Assembly (NCBI RefSeq): GCF_006227205.1
Contig: NZ_VCNG01000003.1
Span: 1-64,000 of the forward strand
DNA from: Pseudomonas sp. ICMP22404
Lineage (GTDB): Bacteria; Pseudomonadota; Gammaproteobacteria; Pseudomonadales; Pseudomonadaceae
Reading direction: 5' to 3'
DNA: 64,000 nt
Both the position numbers and the translations under genes were made by a program. Every line of letters begins with the position of its first letter. The stretch's first letter is position 1. Shown here piece by piece: positions 50,290 to 59,697 of the stretch. Below the pieces are notes generated by a model. The model worked only from the letters and a program-made list of their open reading frames with translations, searched no databases and had not been told where the DNA came from.

Positions 50290-52449
50290 TCAACCTTGCT
50301 GCAAGCGATGCAAACGTGAGTAATGACCGGCTTGAAGCGCCAGCAGTTCGGAGTGGGTACCTTGCTCCACGATCTGACCACGGTCCATGACCGCAATGCG
50401 ATGAGCATCGCGCACAGCGGAAAGCCGATGGGCGATGATGATCACCGTGCGACCTTTACAAATGTCCTTCATGTTCTGCTGGATAACTCGCTCGGATTCG
50501 TAATCAAGGGCACTAGTGGCCTCATCGAAAATTAAAATCCTTGGGTTACCGATAAGTGCTCGAGCAATCGCAACCCGTTGTCGCTGACCGCCAGACAACG
50601 AAGCTCCGTGCTCACCCACCACCGTGTCATAGCCCTCCGGCAACTCCAGGATGAAATCATGGGCTCCGGCCATCTTGGCTGCATGTATGACTGCCTCCAG
50701 CGGTGCGCCAGGATCTGTGAGGGCGATGTTTTCACGGATGCTGCGGTTGAACAGCATATTGTCTTGTAGCACTACTCCGATTTGACGACGCAGGGATGAA
50801 ACATCTGCCAAAGCCAAGTCCATGCCATCGACTAGAACACGTCCTCGCTGCGGTACATAAAGTCGCTGCAACAAACGCGTCAGTGTGCTTTTCCCGGAGC
50901 CGGAGCGTCCTACTACCCCCAATACCTCGCCAGCCTGAATAACGAGACTGACTCCACGCAGGACTTCTGACCCTTCTGGCCGATAACGAAACTGAACTTG
51001 ATCAAATTCCACGTGACCTTTAAGCGCTGGCAAAGCACTGCGGGTGGCCTGGGACAGCTCAGTGCGACTATTTAGAATGTCGCCTAAACGCTGTACTGAA
51101 ACACCTGTCTGCTGAAAGTTGGTCCACAGTTGAGCTAAGCGAATAATCGGTTGCGAAACGCGTCCCGCTAACATGTTGAAAGCAATCAGTTGCCCGACCG
51201 AAAGCTGGCCGTCGATAACTAATCGCGCGCCTAACCAAAGCGTAGCCACCGTCACCAGCTTGCCGATCAACGAAACACCTTCATTCGCGATGTTCGACAG
51301 GGTTTGCGTTCTGAACCCTGCAGATACGTAGGCGGCGAGCTGGTTATCCCACTTGCGGGTGATCTGTGGCTCGACCGACATCGACTTGAGCGTATCTATG
51401 CCATTGATCGTCTCTACCAGAAATGCTTGGTTTTCCGCTCCCCGGGCAAAACTCTCTCTCAACCGAGAGCGAAGTAAAGGTGTAATAAATATGGAAACCA
51501 GTACATACATAGGCAACGAGACTACAACAACCAGCGTCAGCCAACCGCTGTAGAAAAACATCACGGTGATAAAAACCACCGAGAACAAGATATCTAACAC
51601 CAAGGTGATAGCATTACCTGTCAGAAAACTTCGGATGTGCTCCAACTCTCTGACTCTAGCCACCGAGTCGCCCACTCTTCTGGCCTGGAAATACGCCAAA
51701 GGCAGTGTCACCAAATGGCGGAACAAACGGGACCCTAATTCCACATCGATACGGCTGGCTGTATGTGCAAAAACGTAGGTCCTCAAGCCACTCAGAAGAG
51801 TTTCAAATAACATGATCCCTAGTAGTCCAACGGCAATGACATCCAAGGTGGTCAGCCCGTGGTGTACCAGCACCTTGTCCATTACCACTTGAAAGAAGAG
51901 TGGTGTCAGTAGCGAGAAAATTTGTAGAACAAAGGAGACAAGTAGCACTTCACTGAGTAATTTTCGGTATTTTATAATGGACGGGATAAACCAGGTGAAA
52001 TCGAATCTGGCTAATTCGGCGGCTTGAGTGGCCTGTGAGCTCAATAAGATGAGTTCTCCCTGCCACATACCCAATAACTGGTCTGTACTTAAAACCTCGG
52101 GACGCAACGACTCTGGATTGTGTATCAGGATTTTGTCTTGATCAAACCGAGCAATGATGAAGAAGCGTCCGTCGGTTGCGCAAGCGATGGCAGGTAAAGG
52201 AGTATGTGCCAAGCGCTCAATTGTTGTCTTGACGACTTTGGTTTTTAACGCCAGCTCGCGTGAAGCCAGCAATATTTCCGTTTTACCAAACGCCTGTCCT
52301 TGGGAAAGGTACTGGTGACTAAGCTCCTCCGCAGAGGCAGCTATATTATGAAAACGAGCGAGCATCACTAGACAAGTCAGTCCGGTGTCGACTGCCTCGG
52401 GCGGCAGTCCGGCGGCTGTATCGACGCCTTCATCAAAAATCGCATCCAT
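50290..52449 (-). CDS. hlyB: HlyB-type ABC transporter with inactive C39-like domain, locus B
   Basis: This 719-residue protein is first in locus B. The C39-like head reads VDTGLTCLVMLARF: the catalytic Cys position is Thr, so no leader peptidase activity is expected. The membrane domain lies at about 160-430. The ATPase motifs are GRSGSGKSTLTRLL, LSGGQRQRVAIARA and ILIFDEATSALDYE. It is close to the locus A copy over its length. No tolC gene lies beside it. An AT-rich leader with a TTGACGTCAA palindrome precedes it. Confidence 0.96.
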   Translation of the reverse strand: MDAIFDEGVDTAAGLPPEAVDTGLTCLVMLARFHNIAASAEELSHQYLSQGQAFGKTEILLASRELALKTKVVKTTIERLAHTPLPAIACATDGRFFIIARFDQDKILIHNPESLRPEVLSTDQLLGMWQGELILLSSQATQAAELARFDFTWFIPSIIKYRKLLSEVLLVSFVLQIFSLLTPLFFQVVMDKVLVHHGLTTLDVIAVGLLGIMLFETLLSGLRTYVFAHTASRIDVELGSRLFRHLVTLPLAYFQARRVGDSVARVRELEHIRSFLTGNAITLVLDILFSVVFITVMFFYSGWLTLVVVVSLPMYVLVSIFITPLLRSRLRESFARGAENQAFLVETINGIDTLKSMSVEPQITRKWDNQLAAYVSAGFRTQTLSNIANEGVSLIGKLVTVATLWLGARLVIDGQLSVGQLIAFNMLAGRVSQPIIRLAQLWTNFQQTGVSVQRLGDILNSRTELSQATRSALPALKGHVEFDQVQFRYRPEGSEVLRGVSLVIQAGEVLGVVGRSGSGKSTLTRLLQRLYVPQRGRVLVDGMDLALADVSSLRRQIGVVLQDNMLFNRSIRENIALTDPGAPLEAVIHAAKMAGAHDFILELPEGYDTVVGEHGASLSGGQRQRVAIARALIGNPRILIFDEATSALDYESERVIQQNMKDICKGRTVIIIAHRLSAVRDAHRIAVMDRGQIVEQGTHSELLALQAGHYSRLHRLQQG

Positions 52450-52615
52450 AGGTATACGACTCGCTTCTGCCTCTGACGAAGAGGCACTAAAGCGAGCGTA
52501 GACTAGGAATTTACGACGAACTAAAAATACTTAGATCAAAATGCTATCACACCATTTACTGTTAAGTACTAGTTGAGGGCCACCCTCCTTGCGCTTCCTA
52601 AAAGAGAAAATATTT

Positions 52616-52627
52616 ATTGACGTCAAT
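52616..52627. promoter_or_regulatory. Palindrome ATTGACGTCAAT upstream of locus B hlyB
   Basis: This 12-bp perfect palindrome lies 167 bp upstream of the hlyB start and is identical to the core of the 1889-1902 palindrome upstream of tpsB. In both places the next bases are TT. It is a possible operator shared by two secretion operons. Confidence 0.3.
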
Positions 52628-52930
52628 TTTGCGATCTGCACACACGAAGGAGTTCTTGACGCCAAAGAAACTCCGTAAGCTTTTCGCAAGGAAAATGGAG
52701 TCCAGCGATTGCAACGACTCGCTAGGTTTCTTAGGAAAGATATCTGGCAAAACTCTTAAGCGTCCCTTGATCGAACCGCTCGCAATTATAATTTGCGATA
52801 AGCTGTTTCATGGCCGCTCGAGCCATCTCACACTTTCAATGCTTCTATAAATCTCATATAGAATCGACTGATAAATGATGCCCCTCGATTACCATATCGA
52901 ATACAAAAGAAACACCACTATCAATCGGAT

Positions 52931-53025
52931 CAAGCGAGCCAACATATAGACCATCGATCCCGGCTTGGCTCTGCTCGATAAGTGCAGTGAGGCTGTCGCT
53001 TGCCGGATGGACATCAACCTGCATC
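52931..53025 (-). pseudogene. Fragment of a UvrD-type helicase gene
   Basis: Positions 52931-52980 match 23095-23143, inside the intact helicase gene, at roughly 44 of 50 bases and in the same orientation. In the helicase frame the fragment reads SSRAKPGSMVYMLARL, against SARAKPGSVVYILARF in the intact protein. Several differences fall at third codon positions, so it is a relic of a related gene rather than a recent copy. Sequence to the right (about 53000-53025) shows a shorter match with deletions. Confidence 0.65.
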
Positions 53026-53170
53026 AGAATGCGTTAAGGAGTCGAGAGCCAATTAGGCTACCGTCGTGGCAAAATCCAACGGCGGTCATTGGAGTCCTGC
53101 GACAGCTGAGCTAGAGTCTCGAAATCCATCAGCCCGGCGGTCCACCCTTAGCCGTCACAAGGAATAAGCC

Positions 53171-53287
53171 ATGCAGATCCGGTACTTGAAGATTGCGAAC
53201 TTCCGCAAGCTCCTGTCCGTTCGAATCGATCCGGCAAGCACCACCACCTTCTTGTCGGCGCTAACAACAGCCTCACAACACGGCTAG
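53171..53287 (+). pseudogene. N-terminal remnant of an OLD/RecF-like AAA ATPase
   Basis: An ATG with AGGA upstream opens MQIRYLKIANFRKLLSVRID, the classic first strand of OLD-family or RecF-like ATPases. After about 26 codons a frameshift follows: another frame reads GANNS, the beginning of the expected GANNSGKT Walker A, but the match stops there. OLD-like nucleases are often paired with UvrD-like helicases, and a helicase fragment lies just to the left. This looks like the debris of such a pair. Confidence 0.65.
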
Positions 53288-53314
53288 CCTAGGTCAAAGG
53301 ATTGGGCCCAATCA

Positions 53315-54532
53315 ATGCGTCAGGATATCCCTCTGATACAACCACTCGATGAATCGGCGACCTCCGAGGCAAACCGCCGACAAGCCCTTGCCGCCGGAAG
53401 CCTGGCGCATGCCGCACACGATGGTTTGACCGACGTAATCTATGTACTGCTGCCCATATGGCAGACCTACTTTGGCCTCAGCTATGCCCAAGTAGGTCTG
53501 CTGCGTGGCGTTTATGCGGGAATGATGGCCGGCTTCCAACTGCTGGCCAGTCGCGGCGCGCGCAGGTGGGGCCGTGAAACGCTGCTGATCCGAGGCACAG
53601 CCTTGGCCGGCATTGCCTATTTGCTTGCCGCACAGGCCACCGATATAGGCCTGTTGCTGTTGGCGTTGATGATCGGCGGGCTGGGCGCCAGTACGCAGCA
53701 TCCGCTCGCATCGGCCCTGGTATCGGATGCCTATGATGGAAGCGGCCGGGTCAAGCAGGCACTGGCTCAGTACAATTTTGCTGGAGATGTCGGCAAGGCC
53801 GTCATTCCGGGCGCGACCGGGTTGGCATTGGCGTACATCTCCTGGCAGACCAGCGCCACGCTGCTTGGAATGATCGGCATCGCCGCCGCGATCGGCCTCT
53901 GGTTGCTGGTTCCCAAAACTCGGGAAAGCGTAACGGACAAAAAGAAAATCACAATCTCCGACAAGACCGGCACCACGTCGGGCCTCGTGGCACTGATCGC
54001 TACCGGAACTCTCGACAGCGGCGTGCGCATGGGTTTCCTGACTTTCCTGCCGTTCCTACTGCAAAGCAAGGGAGCCAGCACTGGGCATATCGGCCTGGCG
54101 CTTTCACTGCTGTTCTTCGGCGGCGCCTTTGGCAAGCTGTTCTGTGGCTACCTCGGCGCCCGGCTTGGCCCCGTGCGCACGGTGATCTGCACCGAGGTGC
54201 TGACGGCATTACTCATCCTGCTGGCGCTGGTGCTGCCCTTCGGTGCCTTCATGCTGGTGATGCCGCTGATCGGAGTTGCACTGAACGGAACCTCATCGGT
54301 GTTGGGCGGGCTGGTGCCGGATTTCGCCGCCCGTGACCGACGTGATCGGATATTCGCCTGGTTCTATACCGGTACCGTAGGTGGCGGCGCTTTGGCCCCG
54401 GTGCTGATTGGTGCCATCTCGGACAAAACAGGGGTGACCGACGGACTGATGGTGCTGGCCGGACTGCTATTGCTGACTCTCCCCCTCTGTCTAGTCATTT
54501 ACAAGAGCAAGAGCGGAATGACACGCTATTGA
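53315..54532 (+). CDS. MFS transporter (fosmidomycin-resistance-like family)
   Basis: This 405-residue protein has about twelve hydrophobic segments and a polar central loop (about 205-220, KTRESVTDKKKITISDKTG). The start, with LAAGSLAHAAHDGLTDVIYV then LLPIWQTYFGLSYAQVGLLR, resembles Fsr-type exporters, where the H-x-x-x-D pattern is common in helix 1. It is predicted to be a proton-driven efflux pump of small molecules in the inner membrane. The substrate is unknown. Its stop codon lies within the first copy of a 47-bp direct repeat. Confidence 0.88.
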   Translation: MRQDIPLIQPLDESATSEANRRQALAAGSLAHAAHDGLTDVIYVLLPIWQTYFGLSYAQVGLLRGVYAGMMAGFQLLASRGARRWGRETLLIRGTALAGIAYLLAAQATDIGLLLLALMIGGLGASTQHPLASALVSDAYDGSGRVKQALAQYNFAGDVGKAVIPGATGLALAYISWQTSATLLGMIGIAAAIGLWLLVPKTRESVTDKKKITISDKTGTTSGLVALIATGTLDSGVRMGFLTFLPFLLQSKGASTGHIGLALSLLFFGGAFGKLFCGYLGARLGPVRTVICTEVLTALLILLALVLPFGAFMLVMPLIGVALNGTSSVLGGLVPDFAARDRRDRIFAWFYTGTVGGGALAPVLIGAISDKTGVTDGLMVLAGLLLLTLPLCLVIYKSKSGMTRY

Positions 54533-54575
54533 GCATCGCGCCCAACCGAACTGCGTGATCATTTTTCCGCTGCAT
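54529..54575. repeat. 47-bp direct repeat, left copy
   Basis: This starts at the MFS stop codon and matches 56586-56632 at 44 of 47 bases, including an uninterrupted run of about 30. The two copies bracket mdeR-mdeA in the same orientation, suggesting insertion or duplication of the segment between them. Confidence 0.85.
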
Positions 54576-54742
54576 GTTTCGAGGAGATCTTCGTAATCGG
54601 GCAACAGTAAATAGCTATTTGACGAGTTCAATGTTGCATCGGGTGAAGTTATCTACATTCTGGGACATTGCGCAATTAGATCAGAACTTGGCTGCTCAAA
54701 TAACGCGCCTGCCCGGGCCGACAGTCAAAGGTAATACCGCGC

Positions 54743-55213
54743 TCAGCCCAGCACCGGGATCACTCGTGAGGGCTTGACCGATTTGAACGAAAAACTTGAA
54801 TAAATCTCTTTGACCGCCGGCAAGGTTTGCAGCACCTCTCGCGCAAACTCGCCGAAAGACTCCAGGTCTTTGGCCACCACTTCCAGTAGAAAATCGTAGC
54901 GTCCGGAAACGTTGTGACAGGCGACGATCTCCGGGATTTCCAATAGGCGCTGTTCGAAGGATCGAGCCATTTCCTGACTGTGGGACTCCATCATCACGCT
55001 AACAAATGCGGTGACGCCGTAGCCGAGTGCCTTGGGCGAAAGAATCGCCTGGTAGCCGGTAATCACTGCGTTCTCTTCAAGAATTTTCACCCGTCGCCAA
55101 CACGGCGAAGTGGTCAGCGCCACATGTTCGGCCAGTTCGGCGATGGTCAGCCGGGCGTTGCTTTGCAGGGCCGCGAGTAAGGCCTTGTCGGTACGATCCA
55201 GTTCGCCGGGCAT
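54743..55213 (-). CDS. mdeR: Lrp/AsnC-family regulator, probable MdeR
   Basis: This 156-residue protein has an N-terminal helix-turn-helix (about 1-60, with LDRTDKALLAALQSNARLTI and TTSPCWRRVKILEENAVITG). A C-terminal RAM ligand-binding domain follows (about 70-150, IVACHNVSGRYDFLLEVVAK). It is divergent from the methionine gamma-lyase gene, with a 124-bp shared region containing TTCCAA/TTGGAA boxes. In P. putida the Lrp-type MdeR activates mdeA, and this arrangement is the same. It probably responds to methionine or a related amino acid. Confidence 0.88.
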   Translation of the reverse strand: MPGELDRTDKALLAALQSNARLTIAELAEHVALTTSPCWRRVKILEENAVITGYQAILSPKALGYGVTAFVSVMMESHSQEMARSFEQRLLEIPEIVACHNVSGRYDFLLEVVAKDLESFGEFAREVLQTLPAVKEIYSSFSFKSVKPSRVIPVLG

Positions 55214-55248
55214 GTCTTGCCTCCAAATTGTGTTTTCCGGGGCCTTTA

Positions 55249-55302
55249 TTCCAATTTATGGGTTATTTCTGGGTCAATTTGGAATTTTTCTTGTTGGAAT
55301 TG
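55249..55302. promoter_or_regulatory. Probable MdeR operator region between mdeR and mdeA
   Basis: Three related half-site blocks lie here: TTCCAATTT (55249-55257), AATTTGGAATTT (55276-55287) and TTGGAATTG (55294-55302). Inverted TTCCAA/TTGGAA boxes about 25 bp apart suit an Lrp-type multimer. They sit 36-89 bp before mdeA. Binding is inferred. Confidence 0.55.
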
Positions 55303-55337
55303 AGCATAGCATTGTAGGAAATACAGGAGCGTCCAAC

Positions 55338-56546
55338 ATGAACAATAAAAACAATGAACTGGGCTTTTCCACCCGCGCCATCCATCACGGCTATAAGCCG
55401 CTGGACAACAACGGCGCACTGATCCCGCCGATCTACCTGACCTCCACGTTCGCCTTCCCTACCGCCGAGTACGGCGCCGGTTGTTTCGCCGGCGAAGAAT
55501 CCGGGCATTTTTACACGCGGATCTCCAACCCCACATTGGCTCTGTTGGAGTCACGCATGGCGGCTTTGGAAAACGGCGAGGCGGCGGTGGCCTTCAGCTC
55601 CGGCATGGGAGCCATTGCCGCGACCTTTTGGACCCTGCTGCGCCCCGGTGACGAGATCATTCTCAACCGTACGTTGTACGGTTGCACCTTCGCCCTGCTG
55701 CACCACGGTATCGGCGAGTTTGGCGTCAAGGTGCGCCATGTTGACATGTCCAACCTGGCCGAACTGCGCGATGCCATCAGTCCTTCGACGCGCATGATCT
55801 ATTTCGAATCCCCGGCCAATCCGAACATGCAGTTGGTCGACATCTGCGCGGTGGCTAAGATTGCCCACCATCATCGGAATGTCACCTTGGTGGTCGATAA
55901 CACCTACTGCACTCCATACCTGCAACGCCCCTTGGAAATGGGTGCGGATGTAGTGGTGCATTCGGCCACCAAGTACCTCAGTGGCCATGGCGATATCACG
56001 GCCGGCATCGTGGTTACCAGTCATCCACTGGCGGACCGCATTCGCCTGCAAGGCCTCAAGGACCTGACCGGTGCGGTAATGTCGCCTCAGGACGCTTTTC
56101 TGCTGATGCGCGGGCTCAAAACCCTGTCACTGCGCATGGAACGCCATTGTAGCAACGCCCAGGTGATCGCCGAGTATTTACATGCGCACCCGGCCGTCGA
56201 ATGGGTCACTTACCCCGGCCTGCCCTCCTTTGCTCAGTACAACCTGGCGTCGAGGCAAATGAAGTTGCCCGGGGGCATGATCGCCTTCGAACTCAAGGGC
56301 GGCCTGACCACCGGCCGGCGTTTCATGAACGCACTGGAGTTGTTCGCCCGCGCGGTCAGCCTGGGAGACGCCGAGTCCCTGGCCCAGCATCCAGCCAGCA
56401 TGACCCATTCCACCTACACGCCTGAAGAGCGTGCGCACCACGGGATTTCCGAGGGGTTGGTGCGTTTGTCGGTGGGCCTTGAAGACATCGCGGACCTGCT
56501 GGCCGACATCAGCCAAGCGCTGGATGCCTGTGCTCAAGGAGGTTGA
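55338..56546 (+). CDS. mdeA: L-methionine gamma-lyase
   Basis: The start is ATG 55338 behind AGGAG; the open frame runs further upstream without family similarity. The 402-residue protein follows P. putida MdeA closely. It has [13 protein letters not shown] at the start, YTRISNPTL, and [15 protein letters not shown] with the Tyr and the Cys specific to methionine gamma-lyase. [18 protein letters not shown] carries the PLP Lys, and [16 protein letters not shown] lies near the end. It splits methionine into methanethiol, ammonia and 2-oxobutyrate, needs PLP and acts as a cytoplasmic tetramer. Next to it are its regulator gene and a truncated frame with a strong ribosome site. Confidence 0.95.
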   Translation: MNNKNNELGFSTRAIHHGYKPLDNNGALIPPIYLTSTFAFPTAEYGAGCFAGEESGHFYTRISNPTLALLESRMAALENGEAAVAFSSGMGAIAATFWTLLRPGDEIILNRTLYGCTFALLHHGIGEFGVKVRHVDMSNLAELRDAISPSTRMIYFESPANPNMQLVDICAVAKIAHHHRNVTLVVDNTYCTPYLQRPLEMGADVVVHSATKYLSGHGDITAGIVVTSHPLADRIRLQGLKDLTGAVMSPQDAFLLMRGLKTLSLRMERHCSNAQVIAEYLHAHPAVEWVTYPGLPSFAQYNLASRQMKLPGGMIAFELKGGLTTGRRFMNALELFARAVSLGDAESLAQHPASMTHSTYTPEERAHHGISEGLVRLSVGLEDIADLLADISQALDACAQGG

Positions 56547-56548
56547 AC

Positions 56549-56638
56549 ATGTCCACCGCTTATCCCCTTGTGGATTGTCGCGCCGTTGAGCATGTCGCCC
56601 AACCGAACTGCGTGATCATTTTTCCGCCGCATAGTTGA
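56549..56638 (+). pseudogene. Truncated start of the gene after mdeA
   Basis: An AAGGAGG site at 56536-56542 overlaps the mdeA end and leads to ATG 56549. The frame reads MSTAYPLVDCRAVEHVAQPN and stops after 29 codons. A perfect ribosome site on such a short frame suggests that a downstream operon gene lost its body. The second 47-bp direct repeat (56586-56632) begins inside it, so the break probably lies at the repeat. Confidence 0.45.
56586..56632. repeat. 47-bp direct repeat, right copy
   Basis: This matches 54529-54575 at 44 of 47 bases in the same orientation. It lies within the truncated frame after mdeA. Confidence 0.85.
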
Positions 56639-56915
56639 CCAAGGCACCGCACCCTGTGCACTATCGAGCAGTTCCTCTTCGCAACGGATCAACCATGATT
56701 CTCACCACTGACCACATGCTGTCTGCCAAGGGCCTCTGCGCCCAGGCATGCGCATGCGTGTCCGTTGCCAAGAAATCCAAGAAACAGCCGCTCATTTGAC
56801 CGGGGCGCTGTCCCGTCAGATGAGCTGACAGGACAGATAGCGCCAGGCCTCCTCCCCGCTTGATTCCCATCCCCTCCTCTGACGTCGACTAATCGGTCTG
56901 CCTGAGGAGTAATGC
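56639..56915. other. Intergenic region with a large hairpin before the dapA-like gene
   Basis: A 34-codon frame (56696-56800, MILTTDHMLSAKGLCAQACA) lacks a ribosome site and is unlikely to be a gene. An imperfect hairpin at 56804-56844 pairs GGCGCT with AGCGCC and, inside, GTCC with GGAC and TCAG with CTGA. It lies about 70 bp before the dapA-like start. A GAGGAG ribosome site is at 56903-56908. Confidence 0.4.
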
Positions 56916-57791
56916 ATGTCTAATTTTCGCGGTATCTGGATTGCACTGGTGACGCCCTTTCATTCGGGACACGTCGACTTCGACGCGCTCGAAGGTTTGG
57001 TGAAAACACTGCTTTCTGAAGGCGTGAGGGGGCTGGTCGTATGCGGCACCACTGGCGAAGCCGCAGCGATGAACAAGGATGAACAGCTCGAGGTACTGGA
57101 TGCCGTTCTGCAGATCGCTCGACCGGACCAGGTGATCATGGGGCTGTCGGCCAACAACCTGCAGGAAGCCCTGGCATTCCAGCAAAAGATCCAGAGCCGT
57201 GACATCGCCGGCATTCTGATTCCAGCGCCCTACTACATCCGGCCTTCGCAGCAAGGCATCGAGTCATTTTTCCAAACAGTCGCCGATGCCTCATCTGTCC
57301 CGGTAGTCCTTTACGACATTCCCTACCGAACAGGCGTGAGGATCGAACGAGAGACGCTGAGAAGGATCGTGCGTCACCCAAAAATCGCAGCGATCAAGGA
57401 CTGCGGTGGTGACGTCGAAACCACTATGGCCCTGATCAAGGACGGCAATGCAGAGATTCTGACTGGCGAGGATATCCAGATTTTCACAAACCTCGCCCTG
57501 GGTGGAGCCGGCGCCATTTCAGCCTCGGCACACATCTGTCCAAGTCTGTATGTCCAGATGATGCAGGAGATGGATAGAGGCGATGTCATGTGCGCCCGGG
57601 CTACATTTTACCGCCTGCTGCCTTGGATAAAGATGGCGTTCGCTGAGCCTAACCCGGCTGTCATCAAAGCAGCTCTGAGCATCCATGGCCTGATCAGCAA
57701 CGAGCTTCGTGAGCCCATGCAGACTTGCTCATCGACGACGATGGAGCGACTCAGGTCTGTGCTTTCAGGTTTGACCTGTCAAAGCGCATAG
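56916..57791 (+). CDS. Dihydrodipicolinate synthase-family lyase (DapA paralogue)
   Basis: This 291-residue TIM-barrel protein has the class I aldolase features of the family. GTTGEAAAM at about 44 holds the Thr-Thr pair, VLYDIPYRTGV near 133 holds the active-site Tyr, and KIAAIKDCGGDVETT near 160 holds the Schiff-base Lys. Family members include dapA itself and lyases for hydroxyproline, sugar acids or sialic acid. It is not in a lysine operon, so a catabolic role is as likely as dihydrodipicolinate synthesis. It stands alone between the mde region and a chemoreceptor gene. Confidence 0.88.
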   Translation: MSNFRGIWIALVTPFHSGHVDFDALEGLVKTLLSEGVRGLVVCGTTGEAAAMNKDEQLEVLDAVLQIARPDQVIMGLSANNLQEALAFQQKIQSRDIAGILIPAPYYIRPSQQGIESFFQTVADASSVPVVLYDIPYRTGVRIERETLRRIVRHPKIAAIKDCGGDVETTMALIKDGNAEILTGEDIQIFTNLALGGAGAISASAHICPSLYVQMMQEMDRGDVMCARATFYRLLPWIKMAFAEPNPAVIKAALSIHGLISNELREPMQTCSSTTMERLRSVLSGLTCQSA

Positions 57792-58015
57792 CTCGGGCGG
57801 CGATCTCATGGGTGTGGTGCTACGCCCAAGAACCACCACACCCTCGAAGTTTCTGCCGCATAAGTGACAGCCGGCGTAATCAGGCAAGGCGGGGTCGCCG
57901 TTCCTTTACCTTGGACCACACAGAACACGATATCGTTATGCCTTCACTGGGCGTGCAACACCTGGCTCTGCCCTTCGATCAGAAACCCGATCCAGGTGAT
58001 TAGGAATAATGGAAT

Positions 58016-59641
58016 ATGCAAAGCTGGAAGATCAGGACCCATCTCCTATTGCTCACTAGCGCGTTACTGATTGGTTTGTTATGCGTCGGCGGACTCGGAC
58101 TCTTTGGAATGCAATCCGCTGTACTCAGTCTGGAGACCGTCTATCTCGACCGAGTCGTACCCCTGAGGGACTTGAAGAGAATTGCCGACCTGTACGCTGT
58201 GGACATCGTCGACGCCACCCACAAGACGCGCAACGGCACCTTTACCAAAGCCGAATCGCTGACCCGTATAGAGCAAGCCCTGCGGGAAATCGATCGAACA
58301 TGGCAAGCCTATAAATCGACGCAACTGATCCCGGCAGAAACCCATCTGATCGCGCAAATCGAGCCGCTGATGGAAACCTCCCGCGGGCCACTGCAAAACT
58401 TGCAGGGTATGTTGCGTCAGAACGACAATGCCGGTATCGCACGCTTTGCGACGGATCAGTTGTATCCACTGATTGACCCCTTATCAGCCAAATTCTCCGA
58501 GCTGATCGAAGTGCAACTGGTCGAAGCCAAAAGCCAGTTCGATCAGCAGCAGATCGCCTACACCTTTTACCTCAAACTCAGCCTGTTGATTCTGGTCCTG
58601 GCGCTGGCCACCGGTGCGGCCTACGGGTTGTACTTTTCCAGGCTGTTGAGCCGCCAACTCGGTGCCGAGCCCACAGAACTCGCCGCTATCAGCTCGAACA
58701 TCGCCCAAGGAAAACTGGCCGGTACACAGCTGGATCTGCGACAGCCGTCGACCGGGGTTCTGCACTCCGTTCAGGCCATGCGCCATAGCCTGCGCGAAAT
58801 GATCGGCAAGATCGGCCACGCCTCCGAGCAGATCGAGGGCACTACCCTGCAATTATCGGCATCTTCCGAACAGGGAATGAGCAGCGCCGCCCTGCAAAGC
58901 GAGACAGCCTCGTCCATGGCCGCCACGGTAGAGCAACTTTCGGTGAGCATCACCCATATTGCCGACAACGCAAAACAGGCCCAGAACACCACGCAGAAAG
59001 CAGGACAAATCACCGATGACGGCATGGCGGTGATGCACGAGTCCATCCAGGAAATGGGACACATTGCCAATCTGGTGGCGCAAAGTTCATCCGATATCGA
59101 TCAGTTGGCTATTCAGTCGAACGACATCAGTCTGATTGTCGGTGTGATCCGGGGCATCGCTGAACAAACCAATCTTCTTGCGTTGAATGCCGCCATCGAA
59201 GCGGCCCGAGCCGGCGAACAAGGCCGCGGTTTTGCGGTGGTAGCAGATGAAGTTCGCGGCCTGGCCGCCCGCACCGCTCAATCCACCACGGAAATCGTCA
59301 CGTTGGTCAACACGATTCAGAATGGCATGAGCAAAGCCAAAGAGAGCATGGCCGCAGGCTCCGAGCGTGTGACCCATGGCCAGAAACTGGTCGAAAGTGC
59401 AGGCGAATCCATGAGCAGGATCAAGAGCGCGCTGGACGAATCTCTTGCCGCCGTCAGTTTCATTTCGTTGTCGTTGCAGGAACAGCGCGCCGCCAGTGAG
59501 CAGGTCGCGTGCAACGTAGAAAAAATGGCACAAAGTGTCGAAGAGAACGCCGCCGCCCAGGGAGGGATCGTGCGAACGACCCAGGAACTCAAGGCGATGT
59601 CCAATGGACTGGAAGTGATTCTGCGGCGGTTCAGCGTCTAA
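58016..59641 (+). CDS. Methyl-accepting chemotaxis protein
   Basis: This 541-residue chemoreceptor has a membrane helix at about 8-30 and a periplasmic four-helix-bundle sensor (about 35-185, 4HB_MCP type, with [20 protein letters not shown]). A second membrane helix (about 190-210) and a HAMP-like linker follow. The signalling domain has the conserved hairpin tip [20 protein letters not shown] then [15 protein letters not shown]. It would control the flagellar motor through CheA/CheW. The ligand is unknown. It has its own upstream region of about 220 bp. Confidence 0.95.
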   Translation: MQSWKIRTHLLLLTSALLIGLLCVGGLGLFGMQSAVLSLETVYLDRVVPLRDLKRIADLYAVDIVDATHKTRNGTFTKAESLTRIEQALREIDRTWQAYKSTQLIPAETHLIAQIEPLMETSRGPLQNLQGMLRQNDNAGIARFATDQLYPLIDPLSAKFSELIEVQLVEAKSQFDQQQIAYTFYLKLSLLILVLALATGAAYGLYFSRLLSRQLGAEPTELAAISSNIAQGKLAGTQLDLRQPSTGVLHSVQAMRHSLREMIGKIGHASEQIEGTTLQLSASSEQGMSSAALQSETASSMAATVEQLSVSITHIADNAKQAQNTTQKAGQITDDGMAVMHESIQEMGHIANLVAQSSSDIDQLAIQSNDISLIVGVIRGIAEQTNLLALNAAIEAARAGEQGRGFAVVADEVRGLAARTAQSTTEIVTLVNTIQNGMSKAKESMAAGSERVTHGQKLVESAGESMSRIKSALDESLAAVSFISLSLQEQRAASEQVACNVEKMAQSVEENAAAQGGIVRTTQELKAMSNGLEVILRRFSV

Positions 59642-59697
59642 TCGCAGCGACCGTGGGTGGGTAAGAGGCGAGTTCTCCATGCCAAAGCTGTTTGTAC

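Larger units (their letters stand above)
52450..53170. other. AT-rich leader of locus B plus decayed sequence
   Basis: About 700 bases hold no whole gene. The left 180 bases are AT-rich and should include the hlyB promoter and the palindrome at 52616-52627. A short plus-strand frame (52617-52850, TTG start) has no recognisable product. The right part contains a helicase gene fragment listed separately. Confidence 0.5.

Noticed and set aside
36409..52449. C39 peptidase activity of the two HlyB proteins
   Set aside because: The position of the catalytic Cys is Thr in the D-T-G motif of both, so they are C39-like domains without protease function; no double-glycine leader was seen in the substrates.
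52925..53040. Minus-strand 58-codon open frame with plausible sequence (IEQSQAGIDGLYVGSLDPID)
   Set aside because: The same DNA aligns with the helicase gene in another frame, with third-position changes in that frame, so the open frame is more likely accidental.
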